Of a DNA stretch of 64,000 bases, positions 55,145 through 64,000 are shown in pieces (position 1 is the first letter of the stretch; the number at the start of each line of letters is the position of its first letter). Made by a program: the position numbers and the translations under genes. Source of the DNA: Thermoplasmata archaeon (lineage in GTDB: Archaea > Thermoplasmatota > Thermoplasmata > Lutacidiplasmatales > UBA184); contig DAHUZP010000026.1 of assembly GCA_027306505.1 (NCBI GenBank), positions 1 to 64,000 of the forward strand, read 5' to 3'. Under the pieces are notes generated by a model. That model did not search any database and was not told the origin of the DNA. It saw only the letters and a program-made list of their open reading frames with translations.

Positions 55145-55265
55145 GGTCGTCTCCCCCAGCGGGCCGGCTCTTCAAGCTCATCGGCCCCCCGGCCCCGGAC
55201 GAAGACGGGGCGGCCCACCCGTCGGGGGGCCTCCCTGCGGCGCCCAGGGCGCGGGGCGTGTGGGT

Positions 55266-55604
55266 CTACGAGCTTCCCGCGCGCTTGCGGGAGCCCTTCT
55301 CCTGGCCCGGGAAGTACCCTTCCCAGGCGGTGACCAGCTTCTCACGCCGCTCCGCGCCGGCGTCGGTCCGACCCCGGCGTCCGAACAGCGGGTCGTGGTT
55401 GTCACGGACCACCCGCAGGAAGCTCTCAGGGTTCTGGCTCGCGAGCTCGAACCCGTAGAGCATGAACTCTCTCAAGAGGCTCGAGCGTCCCCTCCACCCG
55501 ATCCTTCGTCGGACCATCGGGTTCAGCGATCTCTTGGCGAGTCTCCATACGTCTGTCGTGGTCTTGTAGTCCTTCCCGGAAAGGCCGATCATGACCTGCG
55601 GCAT
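55266..55604 (-). CDS. Small protein of unknown function; paralog of 31266-31616
   Basis: MPQVMIGLSGKDYKTTTDVWRLAKRSLNPMVRRRIGWRGRSSLLREFMLYGFELASQNPESFLRVVRDNHDPLFGRRGRTDAGAERREKLVTAWEGYF. Confidence 0.75.
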   Translation of the reverse strand: MPQVMIGLSGKDYKTTTDVWRLAKRSLNPMVRRRIGWRGRSSLLREFMLYGFELASQNPESFLRVVRDNHDPLFGRRGRTDAGAERREKLVTAWEGYFPGQEKGSRKRAGSS

Positions 55605-55754
55605 ATCCCCTCGGAACTCCCCATCTAAGTATCGTATTTAACAGCCCCCTGCGAATATAGATGGCAAGTGCCGGGATTGGCAAAGATTGGGGGCAAAAGC
55701 ACCGTGAGCCTTGACGATTCTTGCAGAAACCGCCCCACTTGGTGAAAACGCGGT

Positions 55755-56639
55755 TCAGATGTAAAACAAGACCATGGTGAGCAGGAACACCCCGCCCATC
55801 GCGAAATGGAGGCGGAAGAGGCGGAGCAGTTGGGATCGGGCGGACCTCAGCCCCACGACCTCCGTCGCGATGAGGGCACCGATCCCTCCCGCGAGGAGCA
55901 GCAACCATGGGGTCGGCCCCAGCGTCGTCCAGCCGTAGAGCGTGAGGAGGGCAAGCGCTCCTGCGAGGAGCGAGCCGACGAGCAGGGGGGTCCGTGCACG
56001 GCCCATCGCGAGGGGGAGCGACCGCAGGCCCTGCGCGCGGTCCGCGTCGAGGTCCCCCAGGCTGTGGACCGACTCGAAGGCGGTCCCGAAGAGGACGAGG
56101 GCGCCCACCGCGACCCAGCCCACGAGCGGGAGCGTTCCGTCGACAGCCAGGTAGACGCCCGCGGGAAGCAACGCCTGGACCGCGCCGAGGCAGACCGTGG
56201 TGAGGGAGGAGTACCGCTTGGTGTAGGAGTAGCCCATCACCAGGGCGAGGGCGGGGATCGCGAGGAGCGGCAGCCAGATCCGGAGGAGACCGGCCGACAC
56301 CAGGAAGAGCGCAAGGTTGAGCGCGACCACCACCTCCGCTTCCCGGACGGAGAGGGCCCCCGTCACGAGCGGTCGGTTCCGGGTCCGCGGGTTCTCCGCA
56401 TCGATCTTCCGGTCGACGATCTGATTGAACGCATGCCCCGTGTTCCTCGCGCCGATGAAGGCGAGCAGGATCAGCACCGCCAGGGGTGGCGAGGGGCGTC
56501 CGTGGGTCGCGACGAGGAGGAAGGCGAGGGCGAAGAAGAGGTTCAATCCCAGGTTCGGGACGGTGAGGAGCTCTCCGATCGCTCGGAGCTTCGACGCCCG
56601 CTGCGGCGTGGACCTCGCGGGCGGGGCCGTGCCGGTCAC
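55755..56639 (-). CDS. ubiA: UbiA-family prenyltransferase
   Basis: FIGARNTGHAFNQIVDRKIDAENPRTRNRPLVTG; GDLDADRAQGLRSLP; multi-TM. GTG start 56639 overlaps the ubiD stop. Confidence 0.9.
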   Translation of the reverse strand: MTGTAPPARSTPQRASKLRAIGELLTVPNLGLNLFFALAFLLVATHGRPSPPLAVLILLAFIGARNTGHAFNQIVDRKIDAENPRTRNRPLVTGALSVREAEVVVALNLALFLVSAGLLRIWLPLLAIPALALVMGYSYTKRYSSLTTVCLGAVQALLPAGVYLAVDGTLPLVGWVAVGALVLFGTAFESVHSLGDLDADRAQGLRSLPLAMGRARTPLLVGSLLAGALALLTLYGWTTLGPTPWLLLLAGGIGALIATEVVGLRSARSQLLRLFRLHFAMGGVFLLTMVLFYI

Positions 56640-58138
56640 GACCCGGGACGCGCGGGACGGGTCCGGGAGAAGCGGGTGAGCGCGCCATCCCCGCGCACCA
56701 GCTCGTCCACCCTCGCGACCACCTGGGGGTCCATCACGGCCTCCTCCGGCCAGGGTCGCGGGTACCCCTCGGACCTCCATTTCTTGGTCGCATCGATGCC
56801 CACCTTCCCCCCTTGGTTCTCCACGCGGTTAGAGATCGACAACTGATCGACCGGGCCGTGCACGTGCTCGAAGTCCTCCCCGGGGTCCGCCTGGAGCCCG
56901 ACGCGGTAGAGCACCTCCGCGTGGTCGTGCGGGTCCACGTCATGGTCCACCACCAGGATGTAGCGTGTGAACATCATCTGGCCGAGACCCCAGAGCGCGT
57001 GCATCACCTTGCGGGGGTGCTGGGGGTAGCTCTTGCGGATCGCCACGATGGCCACGTTGATGAAGATCCCTTCCTGGGGCAGGTCCAGGTCCACCACCTC
57101 AGGGAGGACCGCCTGGATCACCGGGAGGAACAGGCGGGAGACCGCCTGGCCCAGGACCGCATCCTCGGTGGGAGGCTTGCCGCTCACCGTGGAGAGGTAG
57201 ACGGGCCGACTGCGATGGGTGATGTGGGTCACGTGGATCACCGGGAACTCTTCGGGGAGCGAGTAGTAGCCGGTGTGGTCGCCGAAGGGACCTTCGACGC
57301 GCGTCTCCTTGGGGTCCGCGTATCCTTCGAGGACGATTTCCGCCTCGGCCGGCACCTCCAGGGGGATGGTCCGGCAGGGGACCAGCGGTAGGCTCTCTCC
57401 TCGGAGGAAGCCCGAGAACGCGAAGCGACTGATGCCCTCCGGTACCGGCGCGAGCCCCGCGAAGACCGTCGTGGGGTCCGCTCCGAGGACCACCGCGACG
57501 GGCATCCGCTCTCCGTCCTTGCCCCGACGCTGGTAGCGGCGATAGTTCTCCGCGCCGGCCCGGTGGGTCTGCCAGTGGGCCCCGAGGGTCGTCGAGGAGT
57601 ACTTCTGGAGACGATAGATCCCCACCGCTTGGTCCCCGGTCTCGGGGTTGCGGGTGACCACGAGCGGGAAGGTGATCGTGGGGCCACCGTCCTTGGGCCA
57701 GCACGTGAGGATGGGGAGCGTCGAGAGGTCCGGCCGGTCCGTCTCCTCCTCCTGGCAGGCCCCCTTGCCGACGCGCTTGGGGGCGAGCGCGCGCAGTTGG
57801 CCGAGCTGCTCGAGCGTCCCCGCGGGGTCGCTCAGTATCGCCCCAAGCCCCCCGGGGGGTCGGAAACGGAGCAGCTTCCGGATACGCTCGGCCGGCTCGT
57901 CGATCGTCGTGGCCCCCAGCGCGGAAGCGATCCGGCGCTGGGAGGCGAGCAGGTTGAGGGCGACCGGGGTGGAGGAGCCCTCCACGTTCTCGAAGAGCAG
58001 CGCGGGCCCGTCCGATCGCAGCGCCCGCAGGGAGAGCTCCGTCATCTCCAGGCGGGGGGACACCCGGCTCCGGACCCTGAGGAGGTCGCCTTTCTCCTCG
58101 AGGGCTCCGAGGAACTGCCCCAGGTTCTTCCAGGCCAT
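56636..58138 (-). CDS. ubiD: UbiD-family decarboxylase
   Basis: GIYRLQKYSSTTLGAHWQTHRAGAENYRRY; EGPFGDHTGYYSLPEEFPVIHVTHITHRSRPVYLSTVSGKPPTEDAVLG. Confidence 0.94.
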   Translation of the reverse strand: MAWKNLGQFLGALEEKGDLLRVRSRVSPRLEMTELSLRALRSDGPALLFENVEGSSTPVALNLLASQRRIASALGATTIDEPAERIRKLLRFRPPGGLGAILSDPAGTLEQLGQLRALAPKRVGKGACQEEETDRPDLSTLPILTCWPKDGGPTITFPLVVTRNPETGDQAVGIYRLQKYSSTTLGAHWQTHRAGAENYRRYQRRGKDGERMPVAVVLGADPTTVFAGLAPVPEGISRFAFSGFLRGESLPLVPCRTIPLEVPAEAEIVLEGYADPKETRVEGPFGDHTGYYSLPEEFPVIHVTHITHRSRPVYLSTVSGKPPTEDAVLGQAVSRLFLPVIQAVLPEVVDLDLPQEGIFINVAIVAIRKSYPQHPRKVMHALWGLGQMMFTRYILVVDHDVDPHDHAEVLYRVGLQADPGEDFEHVHGPVDQLSISNRVENQGGKVGIDATKKWRSEGYPRPWPEEAVMDPQVVARVDELVRGDGALTRFSRTRPARPGS

Positions 58139-58425
58139 GGATGCTCCCTCCCCCCGAGGCGGGATGCTCCTCACGCGTACCGGCCTATTTGAACGAGGGT
58201 GGGTCTTCGGGGGAACGCGCCCCCGAGGACCCACCCCCGGTCCAGAACGGCGCCTTGGTCCAGCGGGGAAGGCCCTTCACGACCGACCCGCAAGCAAGAT
58301 GGCCCTGGAACCCTCGGGAGGTCGTGGTCCAGGCTCCCGGGCGTGGAAAGGCGGCGGCGCGACGGCCAAAGGTCCGACGGGCGCGGCCCTTCGGCCCGGC
58401 CAAGCGCTCCGAGAGGCCCCTCTCC

Positions 58426-58848
58426 GTGGAGATCGAGAGGGTGGCCGATGCCCCTAACGCCCGTATGCCCGAGAAGGCCACTGAGGGCTCTGCCTGCTTC
58501 GACCTCTACGCCGCGGAGGACGCGGAGCTCATGCCCGGACAGGTGACGCTCGTCCGGACGGGCCTCAAGATGAGGGCCCCTCCGGGGACCTTCCTCGAGA
58601 TCCGTCCCCGCAGCGGCCTCTCCTCCCGGGGCGTCGTGATGGTGAACGCGCCGGGGACCGTGGACCGGGACTATCCCTTGGAAGTGAAGGTCCCTCTGTC
58701 GGTCCTCTTCGGCGGGCCGCGAACGCTGCGGGCCGGAGAGCGCGTGGCGCAGCTGCGGGTGGTCCAGGAGAGCCCCGGGGCGTTCCGTTGGGGACGGGTC
58801 GAATCCAGCACCGACCGGAAGGGCGGGTTCGGCAGCACAGGGGTCTGA
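58426..58848 (+). CDS. dut: dUTP diphosphatase (dUTPase)
   Basis: ATEGSACFDLYA, EIRPRSGLSSRGVVMVNAPGTVDRDYPLE, GERVAQLRVV, RKGGFGSTG: the dUTPase motifs. Start uncertain. Confidence 0.88.
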   Translation: MEIERVADAPNARMPEKATEGSACFDLYAAEDAELMPGQVTLVRTGLKMRAPPGTFLEIRPRSGLSSRGVVMVNAPGTVDRDYPLEVKVPLSVLFGGPRTLRAGERVAQLRVVQESPGAFRWGRVESSTDRKGGFGSTGV

Positions 58849-58899
58849 AGCCTCCCCGTTCACCTTAAGGCGGGTCCCGTTTCGCTTCCCGGGATCACC

Positions 58900-59394
58900 T
58901 TGACCGCGCTAGTTTCGATCCTGATGGGGTCCAAATCCGACTGGCCGACCCTCGAGAACGGTGCCAAGGTCCTGGACAAGCTGGGCGTTGCCTACGAGGT
59001 CCGGGTCCTCTCGGCCCACCGGGCCCCAGACGCCCTTGCGGAGTACGTGAAAGGCGCGGAGAAGCGGGGCCTGGAGGTCTTGATCGCAGCGGCCGGAGGC
59101 GCCGCCCACCTCCCAGGGGTCGCCGCCGCGCACACCGTCCTACCTGTCCTGGGGGTCCCGATCGAGACCTCCGCCTTCCAAGGAATGGACTCGCTCCTCT
59201 CCATCGTCCAGATGCCCTCCGGCATCCCGGTGGGCACGCTCGCCGTAGGCAAGTCCGGGCCCGTGAACGCGGCCCTGCTCGCTGCCGAGATCCTGGGAGG
59301 GAAGCACCCGGAGATCCGCGAGGCCGTTCGACGCTACCGCGAGAACCTCACGAAGGAGGCCCTCGCCCACCCCGACCCGCGGGAAGGGGCCTGA
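58900..59394 (+). CDS. purE: 5-(carboxyamino)imidazole ribonucleotide mutase
   Basis: ILMGSKSDWPTLENGAKVLDKLGVAYEVRVLSAHRAPD, AAAGGAAHLPGVAAAHTVLPVLGVPIETSAFQGMDSLLSIVQMPSGIPVGTLAVG. Confidence 0.95.
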   Translation: MTALVSILMGSKSDWPTLENGAKVLDKLGVAYEVRVLSAHRAPDALAEYVKGAEKRGLEVLIAAAGGAAHLPGVAAAHTVLPVLGVPIETSAFQGMDSLLSIVQMPSGIPVGTLAVGKSGPVNAALLAAEILGGKHPEIREAVRRYRENLTKEALAHPDPREGA

Positions 59395-59396
59395 CC

Positions 59397-60890
59397 ATGT
59401 CCGGAACGCCTCCGCACCCGCCCCGCTACGTCCTCACACCGGCGGGAAAGAAGCTCGTGACCGTGATCCCCGGCGACGGGGTGGGACCCGAGATCGTGCA
59501 GGCGACCCGGCGGGTCCTGGAGGCCGCCCACGCGCCGATCGAATGGAGGGAGCGACGAGCAGGGGCCGAGGTCTTCCGCGAGGGCCTCGCTTCCGGGGTC
59601 CCCGCTTCGACGGTGGAGTCCATCCGTGAGACCCGTGTCGTGCTCAAGGGTCCCCTCGAGACGCCCGTGGGCTTCGGGGAGAAGAGCGCGAACGTCACGC
59701 TGCGCAAGCTCTTCGAGACCTACGCCAACATCCGACCCGTCCGAGAGCTTCCCGGCGTCAAGACCCCCTACACCGGCAGGGGGATCGACCTGGTGATCGT
59801 CCGCGAGAACGTCGAGGACGTCTACGCGGGCATCGAGTACCGTCCGACCCCCGGGGTCGCCGAGGCGCTCAAGCTGGTCACCCGCAAGGGGTGCGAGAAG
59901 GTGGTCCGGCTCGCCTTCGAGCTCGCCCGTGCCGAGGGGCGCAAGAAGGTCCACTGCGCCACCAAGTCGAACATCCTCAAGTTCACCGAGGGGCTCCTCA
60001 AGCGCACCTTCGAGGACGTCTCGAAGGAGTACCCGGACATCCAGGCCCAGCACATCATCATCGACAACTGCGCCCACCAGCTGGTGAAGGCCCCCGAGCA
60101 GTTCGACGTGATCGTCACGACGAACATGAACGGGGACATCATCAGCGACGAGGGGTCGGCCCTGGTGGGGGGGCTCGGCTTCGCGCCCTCCGCGAACCTG
60201 GGGAACGACGTGAGCATCTTCGAGGCGGTGCATGGTTCCGCTCCCAAGTACGCCGGCAAGAACGTGATCAACCCTACGGCGCTCCTCCTCACCGCCGTGC
60301 TATTGCTTCGCCACCTCGAGGAGTTCGACATCGCGACCCAGGTGGAGAACGCGGTCGTCGCAACGCTCGCGGAGGGCAAGGTCGCCACCCGCGACGTGGT
60401 GGGCGACGTGATCGCGGCGAGCACCAGCGCCTTCGCGGACGCGGTGATCGAGAACCTGGGGAAGGCCCCGCCCGCTGACTGGAAGGAGCGCCGCTACCGT
60501 GCCATGCGTCTCCCCCAGGTGACCTCGGCGCCCGGCATGGTCGTCGCCCGGTCCCGGAGGACCATCGGGGTCGACGTCTTCCTGGAGAGCACCCTCAGCG
60601 CCGCGGCGCTCGGTGGCTCGGTCGCTCCTCTCGCGGCCGGGACGCCCTTCAAGCTGCACGGGATCTCCAACCGGGGGACGAAGGTGTACCCTCCCTCCGA
60701 GTCGATGATGGACCAGGTCGACCATTGGCAGTGCCGCTTCCTGCTCTCCGATCCGAAGGCGGAGGCGGAGGAGAAGGCCCTCCTGGACCTCGTGCAGAGG
60801 GTAAGCGCGAAGCACCGGTGGTGCGCGACCCAGCGCCTCGAGGAGATCGACGGGGAGCCGAACTTCACCCGTCCCCAGGCCGAGGACTAG
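59397..60890 (+). CDS. icd: Isocitrate dehydrogenase, Thermus-type with C-terminal extension
   Basis: VIPGDGVGPEIV, GLDLVIVRENVEDVYAGIEYRPT-like segment, NMNGDIISDEGSALVGGLGFAPSANLG; 497 aa with an extra C-terminal domain. Confidence 0.88.
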   Translation: MSGTPPHPPRYVLTPAGKKLVTVIPGDGVGPEIVQATRRVLEAAHAPIEWRERRAGAEVFREGLASGVPASTVESIRETRVVLKGPLETPVGFGEKSANVTLRKLFETYANIRPVRELPGVKTPYTGRGIDLVIVRENVEDVYAGIEYRPTPGVAEALKLVTRKGCEKVVRLAFELARAEGRKKVHCATKSNILKFTEGLLKRTFEDVSKEYPDIQAQHIIIDNCAHQLVKAPEQFDVIVTTNMNGDIISDEGSALVGGLGFAPSANLGNDVSIFEAVHGSAPKYAGKNVINPTALLLTAVLLLRHLEEFDIATQVENAVVATLAEGKVATRDVVGDVIAASTSAFADAVIENLGKAPPADWKERRYRAMRLPQVTSAPGMVVARSRRTIGVDVFLESTLSAAALGGSVAPLAAGTPFKLHGISNRGTKVYPPSESMMDQVDHWQCRFLLSDPKAEAEEKALLDLVQRVSAKHRWCATQRLEEIDGEPNFTRPQAED

Positions 60891-61389
60891 CGGGCCCCTT
60901 CGGTCGGGAGACCCCGTCCAACCGCCAGATCTGCTCCTCCACCTGCTCCCCCCGGACATCGGAGAAGCCGTGGTCGGTGCCGGCGGGCACGAAGCCGCAG
61001 TTCCTGAGCACGTGCTGGGTGGCGAGGTTGTCGTGGACCACCCGGGCGTAGACCGACCTCTGCCCGGCCTCGAGGAGGAAGAGGTGGAGGGCCCGCGATG
61101 CGATCCCCCGTCCCCACCACTTTCGGTCCATCCAGTACGTGACCGAGGGCAGTCATAGGAGCTCGAGGAACACCGCGTACCCGACGGTCTCTCCCAGGTG
61201 AAGGACCGTCCGTTGTAGGACAGAGGGGTCCGCGAGGGCCCTCTGCCAGTGCCGGTCGAAGGCTTCCCGGTCGTTCGGGTCCTTCGCCGTGAAGGCCGGC
61301 TCGCGGGCGGCGATCGGGTCCCGCTCCAGGTAGAAGAAGCGGTCAAGGTCCGATGGGCGTACCTCCCGAAGCCTGACCGACCCCTCCAT
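60865..61389 (-). pseudogene. GNAT acetyltransferase split by an in-frame TGA
   Basis: MEGSVRLREVRPSDLDRFFYLERDPIAAREPAFTAKDP...VGYAVFLELL*LPSVTYWMDRKWWGRGIASRALHLFLLEAGQRSVYARVVHDNLATQHVLRNCGFVPAG; both halves in the same frame, TGA at 61153-61155. Confidence 0.85.
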
Positions 61390-62029
61390 GCCCCGGTTCC
61401 CGGACCGACCCCTCAGGGGCGGTAGCCGCGGGGGCGAGGGGAGAGGAAGACGCCCACCCTGGGAGCCCAGGACCGACGCGGAGGGGAACCATTACGAGCC
61501 GGCGCCGACGTGCCGACAAGCCGTGCCGAGCGGACCCCCCTCCTCCCCTTGGGAACTACGCGTTAGCCTCGGCGTGCACCGACCGGGAGCGGGCACCGAC
61601 TTCCGCGGCATGGTCTACCTCCACCCCCCGGGTCCCTCTCCCAAGGTCCGCGCCCGAGCGCGCGACGCGGGCGGTCTTCCCTTGTGGTACCTCACCTCCT
61701 CGTCCTCCACGTTGAGGGAGATGAGGACCCCTCGGGAGGAAGTCCCCCCCGACCGTCGTCACCTCAGGGGGTGGGCCCGGTCCGTCCGTGCCCTGGAGGT
61801 GAACGTGGAGGTGAGCGACCTGGGGACGGTCCTGCAGGCGCGGTACCGGGTCCCCGAGGGCCTGTGGCTCCACTCGCTCCTCGTCGGTCGTCCCCGCGTC
61901 GGCCCCCCCCTTCGCTTCGAACGGGTCGAGCGGGTAGGGGACCCCCCTCCAGGGCCGCTCGAGCTCGTCTCAGGGACCGTTCGCTACGAGGTGCGAGTGG
62001 AGCGTCAAGGCCAAGAGGAAGGAAGTTAG
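61388..62029 (+). CDS. Hypothetical protein
   Basis: Open frame of 213 aa; C-terminal half (ALEVNVEVSDLGTVLQARYRVPEGLWLHSLLVGRPR...) looks coding. Confidence 0.45.
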   Translation: MPRFPDRPLRGGSRGGEGRGRRPPWEPRTDAEGNHYEPAPTCRQAVPSGPPSSPWELRVSLGVHRPGAGTDFRGMVYLHPPGPSPKVRARARDAGGLPLWYLTSSSSTLREMRTPREEVPPDRRHLRGWARSVRALEVNVEVSDLGTVLQARYRVPEGLWLHSLLVGRPRVGPPLRFERVERVGDPPPGPLELVSGTVRYEVRVERQGQEEGS

Positions 62030-62050
62030 TCCCCGGCTAGGAGGCGCCCC

Positions 62051-62779
62051 ATGATCCGACCCGGCGAACCCATCGGCCCGTCCACCTACCACCGACCGTA
62101 CCTGGCCCTCATCTTCGACTTGGATGGGACCATCATCCAATCCGCGCTCGACTTCCATGCGATGCGCAAGGCGGTCATCGAGATCGCCCAGCACAATGGG
62201 GTCCCCCCTGGGGAGCTTCACACCACGCACTCGGTCCCCGAGCTCATCGACCACGCGAAGACACGGCTGCACCAGATGACCGGCAACGACTCCCTCTCGC
62301 TCCGCTTCGAGGGGGAGGTCAACCGAAAGCTCGATGAGATCGAGATGGCCGCGCTCCCCACCGCACGGCCCATCGCGGGAGCGAAGGAGGCGCTGGGGAC
62401 CCTCCATCAGAGCGGCTACCGTCTGGGGCTCCTCACTCGGAGCTGCGAGGGGTTCGCGAAGAGCTCCCTGCATAGCGCGGGCATGCTCCCCGTGTTCGAG
62501 AAGCTGCGGACCCGCAACGACTCGGGGCCCGTGAAGCCCCACCCGGAGAGCCTTCTCCTGCTGCTGAAGGACCTGGGCGTGGGCAAGGAGCGGGCGCTCT
62601 TCGTGGGGGACGGGACCCAGGACCTGGAGTGCGCGAAGGCGGCCGGCGTGGACTTCATCGCGATCGTCCACCCCGGGGAGAAGGCCCAGGAGAAGGAGGC
62701 CGCTCTACAACGGCTCGGACCCTTCCATCTGGTCCACTCCTTCCAAGAGCTTAGCCGGCAGGTCACCGGCGGGAACTAG
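62051..62779 (+). CDS. HAD-superfamily hydrolase (phosphoglycolate-phosphatase-like)
   Basis: LIFDLDGTIIQS, RLGLLTRS, KPHPESLLLLLKDLGVGKERALFVGDGTQDLECAKAAGVDFIAI. Confidence 0.93.
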   Translation: MIRPGEPIGPSTYHRPYLALIFDLDGTIIQSALDFHAMRKAVIEIAQHNGVPPGELHTTHSVPELIDHAKTRLHQMTGNDSLSLRFEGEVNRKLDEIEMAALPTARPIAGAKEALGTLHQSGYRLGLLTRSCEGFAKSSLHSAGMLPVFEKLRTRNDSGPVKPHPESLLLLLKDLGVGKERALFVGDGTQDLECAKAAGVDFIAIVHPGEKAQEKEAALQRLGPFHLVHSFQELSRQVTGGN

Positions 62780-62912
62780 GGTCCGATCCTCAGGCCGCCC
62801 TGGTCAATAGGGGTGCAGGGGCCCGCCCTCGATCTCGGGGCAGCCTCTTGGTGAGGCCGAGGCCCTGGGGAACTCGGTGAACGTCGCGAGGTAGGGCGTG
62901 GGTGCGGTCGAA

Positions 62913-63071
62913 CTAGCCGCTTACGGCGAGAACGCCTTTACCATCGCACGCCCGGCAAGCCACGGGGTGGTCCTTCACCTCGGGGAAGTGGTGGGTCCGC
63001 TTCCCCTCGCAGCAAGGACATCCCAGCTCTCGTTCCAAACGCTCCTCGCTCTCCTCTTCGGGCGCAGGCAT
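62913..63071 (-). CDS. Small zinc-finger protein (52 aa)
   Basis: Manual translation MPAPEEESEERLERELGCPCCEGKRTHHFPEVKDHPVACRACDGKGVLAVSG; CxxC...CxxC; not in ORF track. Confidence 0.65.
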   Translation of the reverse strand: MPAPEEESEERLERELGCPCCEGKRTHHFPEVKDHPVACRACDGKGVLAVSG

Positions 63072-63449
63072 CGCGAGGTGGGTAGGCGCAGGGGTCCTTG
63101 AAGCCGACGGGGGCCTCCTCCAGGGGGCCCGGCCGCGAGGAAACCCTCTGCCGAAGGCAGCCGAGGGGGCCCACCCCGGCCGGCGTCCCTCGGAGGACGC
63201 GCCCGCGGAGCCGTCCAGGGCGGGTCCATCGGGCGCCGGTCAAGCCGCCCGCTCCCTGACCCCCCTCGAGCGGAACCCGCCGGGCTTATCGAGGGGTTCC
63301 CACACCCCTTTAATGGCGGCCTCTCTGGCCCCGCCTCCTCCTGCCCCGGGGTCTCCTGACGAGCCCACTCCCAGCCTCCCTCCGAAAGCCCTCGGCAGGA
63401 CGACGGTCCAAGAGAGCCTCGAGCCCCTCCTGCTCACCGAGCCTCTGCC

Positions 63450-63655
63450 CCGCGAGCGGCATGACCTACGCTTGGACCCTCAGCACCAACCTGGGGACCG
63501 TGAGCCCGCTCTCCAAACCGGCCACAACGTGCACGGCAGGAGTAGCGTCCGGGACCGTGACCTTGAACGTGAGCGTGAACCTGGGCACGGTCACGAAGAC
63601 CGCCACGGCCCAGATCACGGCGGGCTCGGCGGCCACGGTATCCATCGACCCGTGA
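63450..63655 (+). pseudogene. Remnant of Ig/PKD-like surface-protein repeat
   Basis: MTYAWTLSTNLGTVSPLSKPATTCTAGVASGTVTLNVSVNLGTVTKTATAQITAGSAATVSIDP*; no signal peptide or complete gene around it. Confidence 0.5.
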
Positions 63656-63732
63656 GACCCGTACCCCGCTGCAGGGGGTGAACTTGAGGGGCGCGCTCGC
63701 CCAGCGGGGCCCGGGGGCGGTGGAGCGACGGG

Positions 63733-64000
63733 TCAGGGCTCGAGCGCTTTCGGGGCCTCTTCCGGTTCGAGATAGAAGGCGAAAGCGTGGATCACCGCCC
63801 GCTCGGCGGTCGCCCAGGCTTCCGGCACCTGCTTCCAACCGTCCCGAAGGTCTCCTACCGCGTAGAGGCCCGGTATCGGGCCCGATCCGTCCGAGGCCAG
63901 GACGCGGCAGTCGTCGTCCGTCGCGACGTATCCCTCCGAAGTGACCTGCCCTCCGAGCGAGGCGGGCACCTCGCTGTGCGTGCTGTACCAGCCCATGGCG
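63733..64000 (-). CDS. Thioredoxin-reductase-like NAD(P)/FAD oxidoreductase (partial, C-terminus)
   Basis: GYVATDDDCRVLASDGSGPIPGLYAVGDLRDGWKQVPEAWATAERAVIHAFAFYLE. Confidence 0.8.
   Translation of the reverse strand, partial: AMGWYSTHSEVPASLGGQVTSEGYVATDDDCRVLASDGSGPIPGLYAVGDLRDGWKQVPEAWATAERAVIHAFAFYLEPEEAPKALEP

Noticed and set aside
40640-61155. Hypothesis that TGA is recoded, because three genes (methyltransferase 40640, integrase 51291, GNAT 61153) read through TGA
   Set aside because: Many intact genes terminate at TGA (ATGA overlaps in arsR/arsM, the HerA operon, ABC clusters). Two of the three cases are otherwise truncated or frameshifted, so pseudogenisation is simpler.
63240-63300. 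Segment GCGGAACCCGCCGGGCTTATCGAGG resembling the 3' conserved region of RNase P RNA
   Set aside because: The universally conserved ACAGAA is replaced by GCGGAA, and I could not place the 5' conserved GGAAG element or P4 pairing at the expected distance.
63313-63681. + strand ORF MAASLAPPPPAPGSPDEP...
   Set aside because: Out of frame with the recognisable Ig-like remnant at 63450-63655 and low-complexity; treated as non-coding.
1-64000. CRISPR arrays
   Set aside because: No regularly spaced short direct repeats and no cas genes were seen.

Overview
High-GC, gene-dense window that looks like an archaeal chromosome, probably Thermoplasmata-like. This is inferred from an archaeosine synthase (ArcS), a HerA-type ATPase, an AbrB-PhoU regulator and archaeal TATA boxes centred about 26-27 nt upstream of start codons. 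Core content includes two tRNAs, purE, dut, a Thermus-type icd, ubiA/ubiD, arcS, an M29 aminopeptidase, msrA and pirin. There is a large set of secreted or membrane-anchored surface proteins (kelch, repeated Ig-like domains, PQQ propeller plus Fn3), two ABC export clusters, and a MarR/ABC/MFS cluster. Accessory content: (i) an arsenic-resistance island (arsR-arsM-arsC-acr3) bracketed by broken transposases; (ii) a decayed integrative region next to tRNA-Val, with a dead tyrosine recombinase, an 18-bp copy of the tRNA 3' end, a wHTH-MNT/HEPN pair and a DUF1059 gene; (iii) a tightly coupled operon of two small unknown proteins, a HerA-like ATPase with a nuclease-like C-terminus, a beta-class DNA methyltransferase and a LigT/ThpR-like protein, preceded by a hairpin-rich non-coding block. 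Operon (iii) is my best candidate for an undescribed system. Several real genes are missing from the supplied ORF track: a zinc-ribbon MNT at the left edge, DUF1059, and a 52-aa zinc-finger protein. All calls come from reading the sequence; no database search was run.
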